NCBI GenBank assembly: GCA_963578885.1
Contig: CAUZEQ010000309.1
Span: 1-5,778, forward strand
Source of the DNA: UBA8437 sp963578885
Lineage (GTDB): Bacteria > Planctomycetota > Planctomycetia > Planctomycetales > Planctomycetaceae
DNA: 5,778 nucleotides
Direction of reading: 5' to 3'
Shown here: piece by piece, positions 1-5,778 of the stretch
How the letters are laid out: each line of letters begins with the position of its first letter
Numbering within the stretch: position 1 is the stretch's first letter
Notes under the pieces: generated by a model
What the model was told of the DNA's origin: nothing
Database searches by the model: none
What the model saw: the letters and a program-made list of their open reading frames with translations, nothing else
Program-made: the position numbers and the translations under genes

Positions 1-744
1 AGGCAGTCTCCGCTCGGCAATATTCAGCCGCGACATGATCTTCAGCCGCGTGACGATCGAGGTATAGAACTGGTTGATTTCGGGAGGCACCGGCTGGGGC
101 CTGAGCATCCCGTCGATGCGGTAGCGGACCCTCAGACCGCGTTCCTGGGGCTCGATGTGCACGTCGGTCGAGTTGAGCTCCAGCGCCTCGATCAACAACT
201 CGTTGACCAGCCGGATCACCGACGCCGCCTGGGCCTCCTCGGCCAGGTCGCCGTCGACGTCGTCGATGCCCTCGAGCAGTTCGACACCGTCGTCGGCCTG
301 CCGCTGGACCAGCTCGGTGATCGTGTCGCCCCCGACACCCAGGTTCGCCTTGATCAGCTCAACGATGTCCTCGTGGCGTGCGAGGACGGGATCGAGTTCG
401 AGTCCCGAGAGGCTGGAGAGTTCGCTGAGTGCTTCGAGGTCGAAGGGGTCGCTGGTGGCGACTCTCACGCTGCCGTTGACTCGATCCAGCGGCAGCACCT
501 CGTGGCGGAAGATGGCCGCGGTGGGGAACTCGGCGATCAGCTCGGCATCGACTTTGAAGTCACCCAGCTCGATGAATTCCATCCCGAGTTCATCGGCAAA
601 CGCCTCCAGCGCCTGCTCCTCGCTCAACAGCCCCATCTCGACCAGCACGCTGTCGATCCGGCGGCCGCCGGCCTGTGCCCGGGCCTCGCGCCACTGGTCC
701 TCGCTGACCAGCCCGCGCTGCTGCAGAATAGATTCGATGTCCAT
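1..744 (-). CDS. GspE/PilB-family secretion/pilus assembly ATPase, N-terminal part (cut by window edge)
   Basis: In this family the product is a cytoplasmic hexameric ATPase that powers pseudopilus or pilus assembly in type II secretion or type IV pilus systems. The 248 codons visible begin at ATG 744 (MDIESILQQRGLVSEDQW) and stay open to the left edge. Residues 1-150 read as the MshEN-like N-terminal domain, with two helical segments around GLVSEDQ (11-17) and VEMGLLSEEQ (35-44). After an acidic linker (151-170) the core begins: STDVHIEP (192-199), VRYRIDGML (206-214) and RLKIMSRLNIAERRLP (233-248). These are hallmark positions just before the nucleotide-binding half. Walker A/B and the Asp and His boxes lie outside the window. 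The start is 5 bp after the stop of the secretin-like gene, with only a weak GGGG about 12 nt upstream, so translation is probably coupled. Whether the system is Gsp or Pil cannot be decided here. The family call is strong; I give no symbol because gspE and pilB are not separable from this part. Confidence 0.9.
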   Translation of the reverse strand, partial: MDIESILQQRGLVSEDQWREARAQAGGRRIDSVLVEMGLLSEEQALEAFADELGMEFIELGDFKVDAELIAEFPTAAIFRHEVLPLDRVNGSVRVATSDPFDLEALSELSSLSGLELDPVLARHEDIVELIKANLGVGGDTITELVQRQADDGVELLEGIDDVDGDLAEEAQAASVIRLVNELLIEALELNSTDVHIEPQERGLRVRYRIDGMLRPQPVPPEINQFYTSIVTRLKIMSRLNIAERRLP

Positions 745-749
745 GGCGA

Positions 750-3700
750 CTACCGACCCCGGCTCGAGCCGCGGCCGCCGAAGGGCGAACGACCGCTGGA
801 GCCGCCGCGAGACGAGCCACCGGTCCGGCCGCCGAAGGGAGATCCGCCGCTGGAACCGCGGCTGGTCCGTCCACCGGTCGAACCGCCACGTCCCTGCGTC
901 CGCTGGCGCATTTCCATGAACTGCCGCATCCGAGCGGCCTGGTCACCGCCGGCGGCACTGCCGCCGCGGCTGCTGCCACCGCGGCTCGAGGGACCAAAAC
1001 CGGTCGGGCCACTCGACCCGCCGCCGGTGCTGACAGTCGTCTTGGGCAACAGCGCCTGCACGGCCTGCTGGATCGCCGACGAATTGGTGTTTTGCAGAGT
1101 GACAATCCGCACGGTCCGCCTGGCCTCCAGCGCGGCTTTGTCGAGCGTCGTGACCAGGGCCTCGACCTGCCTGAACAGCGAGTCGCTGGCCGAGATGACC
1201 AAGGCGCTGGTGCGGGTGTCGACGCCGAGTGTCATCTTCACGCCGCCGCCCCCACGGCTGTCACCGCCGCCGCGGGAGCTGCGGCCGCGGCTGCCGCCGC
1301 CGCCACCCATCAGCATCGCAAACGGGTTGCTCGCCCCCTGCGCCGAGTTGCCTCCCGAGCGGCGACTCGAGGTGAGTTCTTCCTTGTAGACATCGCGGAC
1401 GATCTGCGCGACCTCGTTGACGTCGGCGTGCTCGACGGTGATGTATCGCGGTGCGCGGGTGCGGAGCTGTTCGGGAAGTTCGGCGGCATCGAGGATCTTC
1501 AGCACGCTCTCGACATCGGCGACCTGGTCGGCCGGCCCCGAAACAAACAGCGCGTTGGCTCGCGTCTCGGGGATGATCCGCAACGCCATCGGGCCGTTGG
1601 AAAGCGAGTTGATGCCGGTCATGTCCATCAGGCTGCTGCCCATCGACGAGAGGCCTCCGGTGAGGTCACCAAAGAGACTGCCGCCGGAACTGCTGGCGGA
1701 GGCCGACACCGAGCTCTGGGGGAAGAGCCTCTCGAGCATCAGGGCCGCCTCGGTCGCGTCGGCCGAGCGGAGGTAGAAGATGGTCCAGGTCGTCTTGACC
1801 GGCATGTGAGCCATCAGCGACTGCAATCTCGCCTCGAGCTTGTCCAGAGCCGCCTCGTCGTCGGAGATCAGGATCAGGTTGCCGTCGCGAATCTCGATCA
1901 CGATCTCAGGCAGCTGGTCGTCTCCCCCAGCAGCCCCCTCGTCGGCAGGCCGCAGCGGCGGCCGGGCCGTCGCGGCCGCGGGAGCTGCTCGCTCGGCGGG
2001 CTGTGCGTCGTTCTTTCCGCTGTCTTCTTCCTGCGACGGAGCCAACTGGACGAAGGCCTTGAGGAACGCGGCCTGGTCGGCCGGCAACTTCAGCGAAACC
2101 TTGCGGGCCTCGAACAACTCGCGAGTCCGCTTGCTGGCGGACCACTCGGCCTCGCTCAGCTTGCCGTCCTTGTCGGAGTCGAGGTTCTTGAAGACGAAGG
2201 TCGCCAATCGGCGGTGCCGCTGTGATTCATCGACTGCAGGCGTCGCCGCGGGGACCTCACCTGAGTCCTGGGTATTGCCAGCCCCGTTGCCAGCCCCGTT
2301 GCCAGCCTGTCTGAGCGGTGGCACGCTGAAGTTGGCCGCACGGCGATCGGCAGCGGCCGCCGCGCCGCCGGCTCCACCGCCGGTCGCACCGGTTTCGGGT
2401 CTCACCCGGGGATCGTCGGCCGAGGGCACCCGCTCGTCGCGGATGGGGCCGCGTTGTGAGGACGGGATACTGATCCGGATCGGGTTGGGGGTCACCGACT
2501 GCAGCAGTCTCAGCAGCGAATCCGCATCGCGGCCGCCCAGCGGGATCGTACGGATCGGTCCGCCGCCGGTGGCCAGCGAGACTCCGATGGCGCTTTCGAG
2601 TTGAGTGACCATCTGCTGGATCTCGGCAATCTGCTCGGGGCTGCCGCGAACGACGAGGTACCCGGGATTGGCGATCACCGAGGGTGCGTTTTCGATGTCC
2701 TTGCCGTAGAGCCCCTGCAGGGTCGCGGTCAGCGTGGCCGGGTCCTGTCGGATGGGGATGATCGCGGTGGTGGTCTGGCCACCGCCCTGCCCGTCGAGCT
2801 TGCGGATCATCCGCTGGATTTCCTCGTGCCCCCGCTTGTTCGACATCACGTGGATCGTGCGGAACCGCCCGTCCTCGTTGATGACGGCACCGGGAAACAG
2901 CACGTCGAGAGTCTTGGTGACTTCCATCGTGTCGGCCGACGTGACCTTGTAGACCTCGAGGTACGGCTCGCTGTCCTCGTCCTGTTCTGCGAACCGATTC
3001 GGAGTGTCCCCGGACGGCACGTCGATCGTTTCGATCGCCTTGCGGATCACTTCCATCTGGGTGGGCGGAGCCATCGCCAGCAGCATGTTGGTCCGTTCAT
3101 CGACGGTCACCGACACGCTGCCGCCGGCCGAGGCACCTCCACCGCCACTTTGCTGTCGGCGGGGATCGCGGCTGGACTCACGTGAGCCTCCACGGCTGCC
3201 GCCAAACATACTGGCAAAACGGCTACGAGCATCCGAGCCACCCCGGCCGCGGCTGCTGCCGCGGCTGCTGCCACCGCCACTGGCGGCAGCACTGACATTC
3301 TGGACGCCACGAGCCTGCAGTCCGAAGAGGTCCCGGATCATCTTCTCGGCCGAGAGCGCCGGGACGTTCTGCAGCACGAAGGCCTCGTACGTCAGGTCCT
3401 TCTCTTCCTCGAGGACGTAGCTCTTGAGAACTGTGTAAATCTCCGCCACATTGTTCGCCAGGCCGGTAACGACCAGTGAGTTGGCGACCGAGAGTGCGGT
3501 GGCCTTGCCCTGGGGGCCCAGCAGGTCGGCGACTTCGGTGGCCGCCTTCGCCGCGTCCTTGCCCTCCAGCGGCATCACCACCCGGACCAGCTCGTTGCTG
3601 GCCCGCTGGGGCAAATCGGCGATCGCCACGGTCGGCACCAGGTTGGGCGGAACCGTGTCGTCGACGTTGACGACCACCGCGAAGCGGTCGCGTCGGAGCA

Positions 3701-4820
3701 GGATGAAGCCCTTCTGCAGCAGGGCACCGTTGAGCACGTTGAGGGCTTCGGTGGGGGTGTAGTCCTTGTCGTCGAAGTAGGTGAAGGTCCCCGGGGGTAC
3801 GGTTTCACGGTCCCAGGTCAGCCCGGCCGCGTCGGAGAACATCTTCAGCACGTCCGACCACGGGGCCTGGACGAAGTTGAACTTCAGCGACTTCACAGGC
3901 TGGGAACCGCTGGCCGCAGCCGTGGCTCCAAACGACGCCACGACCTCGGTGTCGACCGGCTTGCCGTCGGCACCGACCACCTTGGCGCCACGATCGGCTG
4001 CCGGTGTGGGTGTAGCCGAGGGCGTAACTGTGGCTGCGGGCTTGACGGCGGCCACCGGCTTTTGAGGCTCGGGCGTCCCCGCCGCAGCCGGCGTACCGGC
4101 CAGGGTCTGGAAGCTGGTCTTCTGGGTCGCGGTCAGCAGGCCCAGCACGGCCTGGTCACGCTGATCCCCAAGTTGTTCGCGTTGGGTCTCGAGCGCCTTG
4201 AACTTCGTCTCGCGTTCCTCGCGGGGCAATTCCCGGTTGCGGAACACCGCCATCCGCGCCTCGTCCAAAGCCCGCTTCTGCTGATCGTGTGCGGCCAGAG
4301 TCACCTTCAGTTTCGTCTTCTGGTCGTCGGTCAGCTTCAGCTCAGCCACAACCCATTCGGCACCGATCCCCTGCGTTCCCCGTCGTTTCAGCTGGTGGAC
4401 TCTGAGGCCACGGAGCTGCTCGGGTGAGACCACCTTGGCCAGTTCGGCCTCGGCAGCCTTCCGCTGCGTGTCGAAGAACGCCTGCCGCTGGGCTTCGATC
4501 GTGGCCCGCTCGGCGTCGTCCTTCGCCTCCTGGATTCGCTGCTCAAACTCGCGAGCCTTCTCGCGGACGCTCCGAAAACTGTCACGGATCTTGCTGATCG
4601 AATCGGCCTGTTCGTCGGTCAGCTTCAACTCCGCTCGGAGATCCCCGTCGCGGGCCATATCCAGCAGGCTGTCTCCACCACGGCCTCCTCGGCGGCTTCG
4701 CTGAGCGTGCGAGGTGGCCGTGTCGGCCAGGGTAACCGCCAGCACCAAAACGGCGACGGTGAGTCGTGAGAGGCTGTTGAGATTCAGAGTCTTCGTGATG
4801 ATCATGATCAGTTCTTCCAT
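750..4820 (-). CDS. Exported multi-module secretin-N-repeat protein with EF-hand insertion, no visible secretin pore domain
   Basis: A protein of 1356 residues in the gspD position, upstream of a GspE-like ATPase gene. Signal peptide about 1-39: hydrophobic TVAVLVLAVTL, cleavage likely SHA|Q. Residues 50-240 are charged and helical, with two copies of AELKLTD-Q (63-71, 159-167), then an Ala/Pro/Thr linker to about 305. An N0/STN-like module (311-385, FNFVQAPWSDVLKMFSDAAG) is followed by secretin-N-like modules at about 412-468, 476-600, 621-676, 684-742, 756-1002 (split by an insertion), 1012-1111 and 1124-1227, plus a half module at 1237-1259. Each shows a beta-alpha-beta start and a later 'N-LxV.G....V...I..LD' strand-helix. 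Long Gly/Ser/Arg loops interrupt 476-600 and 1124-1227; a Ser/Gly-rich loop interrupts 1012-1111. An EF-hand loop (D881-S-D-K-D-G ... E892) lies in the split module. The tail 1265-1356 is SRGG-rich. The typical secretin barrel, with its VPxLGDIPxLGxLF-type motif, is absent. Starts: ATG 4820 has GGGAG 11 nt upstream; ATG 4805 (residue 6) also leaves a good signal peptide. Module boundaries are judged by eye. Confidence 0.9.
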   Translation of the reverse strand: MEELIMIITKTLNLNSLSRLTVAVLVLAVTLADTATSHAQRSRRGGRGGDSLLDMARDGDLRAELKLTDEQADSISKIRDSFRSVREKAREFEQRIQEAKDDAERATIEAQRQAFFDTQRKAAEAELAKVVSPEQLRGLRVHQLKRRGTQGIGAEWVVAELKLTDDQKTKLKVTLAAHDQQKRALDEARMAVFRNRELPREERETKFKALETQREQLGDQRDQAVLGLLTATQKTSFQTLAGTPAAAGTPEPQKPVAAVKPAATVTPSATPTPAADRGAKVVGADGKPVDTEVVASFGATAAASGSQPVKSLKFNFVQAPWSDVLKMFSDAAGLTWDRETVPPGTFTYFDDKDYTPTEALNVLNGALLQKGFILLRRDRFAVVVNVDDTVPPNLVPTVAIADLPQRASNELVRVVMPLEGKDAAKAATEVADLLGPQGKATALSVANSLVVTGLANNVAEIYTVLKSYVLEEEKDLTYEAFVLQNVPALSAEKMIRDLFGLQARGVQNVSAAASGGGSSRGSSRGRGGSDARSRFASMFGGSRGGSRESSRDPRRQQSGGGGASAGGSVSVTVDERTNMLLAMAPPTQMEVIRKAIETIDVPSGDTPNRFAEQDEDSEPYLEVYKVTSADTMEVTKTLDVLFPGAVINEDGRFRTIHVMSNKRGHEEIQRMIRKLDGQGGGQTTTAIIPIRQDPATLTATLQGLYGKDIENAPSVIANPGYLVVRGSPEQIAEIQQMVTQLESAIGVSLATGGGPIRTIPLGGRDADSLLRLLQSVTPNPIRISIPSSQRGPIRDERVPSADDPRVRPETGATGGGAGGAAAAADRRAANFSVPPLRQAGNGAGNGAGNTQDSGEVPAATPAVDESQRHRRLATFVFKNLDSDKDGKLSEAEWSASKRTRELFEARKVSLKLPADQAAFLKAFVQLAPSQEEDSGKNDAQPAERAAPAAATARPPLRPADEGAAGGDDQLPEIVIEIRDGNLILISDDEAALDKLEARLQSLMAHMPVKTTWTIFYLRSADATEAALMLERLFPQSSVSASASSSGGSLFGDLTGGLSSMGSSLMDMTGINSLSNGPMALRIIPETRANALFVSGPADQVADVESVLKILDAAELPEQLRTRAPRYITVEHADVNEVAQIVRDVYKEELTSSRRSGGNSAQGASNPFAMLMGGGGGSRGRSSRGGGDSRGGGGVKMTLGVDTRTSALVISASDSLFRQVEALVTTLDKAALEARRTVRIVTLQNTNSSAIQQAVQALLPKTTVSTGGGSSGPTGFGPSSRGGSSRGGSAAGGDQAARMRQFMEMRQRTQGRGGSTGGRTSRGSSGGSPFGGRTGGSSRGGSSGRSPFGGRGSSRGR
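771..878 (-). repeat. Imperfect 54-bp tandem duplication in the C-terminal tail of the secretin-like gene
   Basis: Two adjacent 54-bp units (825-878 and 771-824) encode 18-residue copies, TGGRTSRGSSGGSPFGGR (1315-1332) and TGGSSRGGSSGRSPFGGR (1333-1350). About three quarters of the bases agree by eye. This suggests the tail grew by slippage or unequal recombination followed by divergence. Confidence 0.75.
2275..2307 (-). repeat. 12-bp tandem repeat, 2.75 copies, inside the secretin-like gene
   Basis: On the plus strand the unit TTGCCAGCCCCG occurs at 2275-2286 and 2287-2298, with a partial third copy to 2307. It encodes the NGAG repeats at residues 840-848, in the flexible linker just before the EF-hand. 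The unit is a multiple of three, so copy-number change would keep the frame. Confidence 0.8.
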
Positions 4821-4903
4821 GCCAAGTCAGGCTCCCTGCCACGAAGCCGCAACGCGCGACTCTTAGGACAGGATCAACTGGATTTGTCTTGTACGGTTCG
4901 GGA

Positions 4904-4932
4904 ATCGTATTTCCGGAAGTCTAGTTCGCCAA
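4904..4932 (-). promoter_or_regulatory. Candidate sigma70-like promoter for the secretin-like gene
   Basis: Read on the minus strand, TTGGCG (4932-4927) and TACGAT (4909-4904) are separated by exactly 17 nt. Each matches the sigma70 consensus at 4 of 6 positions. Transcription would start near 4897, giving a leader of roughly 75-90 nt before the gene. Planctomycete promoter rules are less well known than those of E. coli, so this is a suggestion only. Confidence 0.3.
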
Positions 4933-4963
4933 CACGGAACCGGTCGGATTGGCCTGGTGTTGG
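4929..4963. repeat. 7-bp perfect inverted repeat in the divergent promoter region
   Basis: CCAACAC (4929-4935) and GTGTTGG (4957-4963) are exact reverse complements separated by 21 nt. The left arm overlaps the predicted -35 of the secretin-like gene, the position expected for an operator. The arms are about 28 bp apart centre to centre, wide for a single dimer site. A 7-bp match can arise by chance in a 304-bp region, so function is unproven. Confidence 0.35.
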
Positions 4964-5040
4964 ATCGGGGGGCACGTGAGAAACTGTGAGGCGATCTGGT
5001 GGAGATTCCGATTACTCGGATAATGCCACCAACTGGTTGT

Positions 5041-5069
5041 TTCCCTTCGGACGGTTTTGGGGCTATTCT
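5041..5069 (+). promoter_or_regulatory. Weak candidate promoter for the EF-hand gene
   Basis: TATTCT (5064-5069) resembles a -10 box (4 of 6), with a poor -35 match TTCCCT (5041-5046) at 17-nt spacing. It lies about 55 nt before the start codon. An alternative -10 is GATAAT (5019-5024), which matches 5 of 6 but has no recognisable -35. The evidence does not settle which, if either, is used. Confidence 0.15.
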
Positions 5070-5112
5070 AGAGGAACAAACCCCGCCGGGCGGTGTTCAG
5101 ACTGGAGAAAAT

Positions 5113-5118
5113 GGGGGA
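5113..5118 (+). promoter_or_regulatory. Ribosome binding site of the EF-hand gene
   Basis: GGGGGA lies 6 nt before ATG 5125, a normal spacing, and supports that start over any upstream or internal alternative. The site is also the body of a possible four-codon ATG...TGA reading frame (5111-5125) that overlaps the start codon. Confidence 0.5.
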
Positions 5119-5124
5119 TTTCTG

Positions 5125-5778
5125 ATGACTCGGTCACGCATCCTTTCGACGGCCCAGCTTGCCGGCTCGGGTCGATTCGCCCTGGTATTGTTTGCGCTGG
5201 CCGCTTTGACGGCCGGGCCGGGTACCGCGCAAGCCCAGAGGGGCAGTTCCGGCGGCGGGCAACGTGGCGGCATAAGCATCATGATGATGCAGCGTGGCGG
5301 CGGTGGAGACGATCGGGGCGAGCGGATGCGGAGCTTCTTTACGCAAATGCGCTCCAGCAACGCATCTCCCGATGGTCGCCGTCAGCAGATGCAGTCGTTC
5401 TTTTCCCGGATGCGTGACCAGCGAGGCGGGGACCGTGGCGGCAGCAGAGGCGGCAGCAGAGGCGGTTGGGGCGGCGGTCGCGAAGGGAGCGACCGGGGTC
5501 GACGGAGTGGTTCTTCCAGGGAACCGAGCAAGCCCAAGCCCAAGCCCAGGGTGCGAGTCACCGTCGACCTGCCCGATCAATACGCCGCCCAGGACCTCGA
5601 CCAGGACGGACAGTTGGGTCTCTACGAGTGGAAGCTCTCGGCGTTCGCCCAGTTCCGAACGCTCGATTCCAACGGCGACGGGTTCCTGACACCGCGGGAA
5701 CTGTCTGCGGGTTCGGGCACCGAGGCAGTCGCAACGGCCACCCCGGCGACAGCCTCCACCGATACGAGTTCCACGGCG
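5125..5778 (+). CDS. Small exported EF-hand protein with Gly/Arg/Ser-rich region (cut by window edge)
   Basis: I do not recognise a named family. The 218 codons visible run open to the right edge. Signal peptide about 1-37: Arg-containing start, hydrophobic FALVLFALAALTA, cleavage AQA|Q, so the protein is predicted to be exported. Residues 38-66 are Gly-rich with a Met triplet. A short segment is duplicated with a 21-residue period: MRSFFTQMR (68-76) and MQSFFSRMR (89-97). Residues 99-132 are RGGS-rich, followed by KPKPKP (136-141) and a strand-like RVRVTVDLP. Two canonical EF-hand loops follow, D157-L-D-Q-D-G...E168 and D181-S-N-G-D-G...E192, with every usual ligand position filled, so calcium binding is likely. 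Thereafter it is Ala/Thr/Ser-rich. The start is chosen for GGGGGA (5113-5118), 6 nt before the ATG, and for the signal peptide. The gene is divergent from the secretin-like gene, which shares its low-complexity style and EF-hand. A role as a periplasmic accessory is only inference. Confidence 0.85.
   Translation, partial: MTRSRILSTAQLAGSGRFALVLFALAALTAGPGTAQAQRGSSGGGQRGGISIMMMQRGGGGDDRGERMRSFFTQMRSSNASPDGRRQQMQSFFSRMRDQRGGDRGGSRGGSRGGWGGGREGSDRGRRSGSSREPSKPKPKPRVRVTVDLPDQYAAQDLDQDGQLGLYEWKLSAFAQFRTLDSNGDGFLTPRELSAGSGTEAVATATPATASTDTSSTA
5437..5465 (+). repeat. 12-bp tandem repeat in the EF-hand gene
   Basis: GGCGGCAGCAGA occurs twice exactly (5437-5448, 5449-5460), followed by a partial third copy. 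It encodes RGGSRGGSRGG in the low-complexity region, the same kind of peptide as in the tail and loops of the divergent secretin-like protein. Confidence 0.8.
5530..5547 (+). repeat. Three AAGCCC hexamers coding KPKPKP
   Basis: Three exact hexamer copies encode alternating Lys-Pro (residues 136-141 of the EF-hand protein), a stiff, positively charged spacer between the Gly/Arg/Ser region and the EF-hand part. Confidence 0.8.

Larger units (their letters stand above)
4821..5124. other. Divergent intergenic region, 304 bp
   Basis: This gap separates the minus-strand secretin-like gene from the plus-strand EF-hand gene and must hold the control signals of both. It is visibly less GC-rich than the flanking genes, as expected for a promoter region. 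It contains the promoter candidates and inverted repeat listed separately. I saw no tRNA, no strong terminator hairpin with a T-run, and no convincing small gene. A long open plus frame crossing it from 4986 is a continuation of a shadow frame of the EF-hand gene. Confidence 0.85.

Noticed and set aside
753..1030. Clustered GC-rich repeats that could look like a repeat array or CRISPR
   Set aside because: The repeats are in frame and encode SRGG-type peptide. There are no unique spacers of constant size between identical direct repeats.
590..1105. Minus-strand alternative frame (171 codons), considered as a frameshifted secretin barrel
   Set aside because: The translation is Ala/Arg/Pro-rich noise without any secretin motif, so it gives no evidence that the barrel was lost by a frameshift here.
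157..1389. Long plus-strand open frame (410 codons) opposite the ATPase and the end of the secretin-like gene
   Set aside because: It is antisense to two well-supported genes. Its product is rich in Pro/Arg runs that mirror the Gly/Ser/Arg codons opposite, and it shows no domain. High GC makes such shadow frames common.
1092..2225. Long plus-strand open frame (377 codons) antisense to the secretin-like gene
   Set aside because: It has Ala runs and no recognisable motif, and lies entirely opposite coherent module sequence on the minus strand.
5002..5022. Short inverted repeat TCCGA-TTAC-TCGGA in the intergenic region
   Set aside because: It has only 5 bp per arm and no T-run, so it is too short to call a terminator or operator by itself.
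4986..5417. Plus-strand open frame starting in the intergenic region
   Set aside because: It overlaps the EF-hand gene in another frame, lacks a signal peptide or domain, and becomes arbitrary in the repeat region.
5134..5580. Minus-strand open frame of 148 codons opposite the EF-hand gene
   Set aside because: It is antisense to a gene with a signal peptide and two perfect EF-hand loops. Its Ala/Thr runs mirror the Gly/Ser/Arg repeats.

Overview
The window suggests a high-GC planctomycete-type bacterium. This rests on three things: a very long secreted protein built from repeated secretin N-terminal modules, EF-hand modules in two adjacent exported proteins, and Gly/Ser/Arg-rich low-complexity stretches shared by both. 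Taxonomy is an inference from style; no rRNA or other marker gene is present.

Layout. On the minus strand, one long gene (4820 to 750) encodes an exported protein of up to 1356 residues. It has a signal peptide, a helical N-terminal region with two LTDxQ motifs, and a chain of about eight or nine secretin-N-like modules. One module is split by an EF-hand-containing insertion, and the protein ends in a Ser/Arg/Gly tail. After only 5 bp it is followed by the start of a GspE/PilB-type assembly ATPase gene (744 to 1), which runs off the left edge before its Walker A motif. On the plus strand, divergently transcribed across a 304-bp gap (4821-5124), begins a small exported protein with a duplicated FFxxMR segment, a Gly/Arg/Ser-rich region and a pair of canonical EF-hands. 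It runs off the right edge.

How the genes fit together. The order secretin-like gene then ATPase gene matches gspD-gspE in type II secretion/type IV pilus operons. The long protein therefore sits where GspD would be, yet its sequence shows no secretin beta-barrel (pore) domain. The gene spacing and shared direction imply one transcript and likely translational coupling. The divergent EF-hand protein shares its style with the long protein (signal peptide ending xA-Q-R, SRGG repeats, EF-hand loop followed by EW, RMRxF..MR motif), so it may be a periplasmic partner.

The 304-bp divergent region holds a fair sigma70-like promoter for the long gene, a weak candidate for the EF-hand gene, and a 7-bp perfect inverted repeat overlapping the long gene's predicted -35. 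I saw no RNA genes, mobile elements, CRISPR arrays or terminators.
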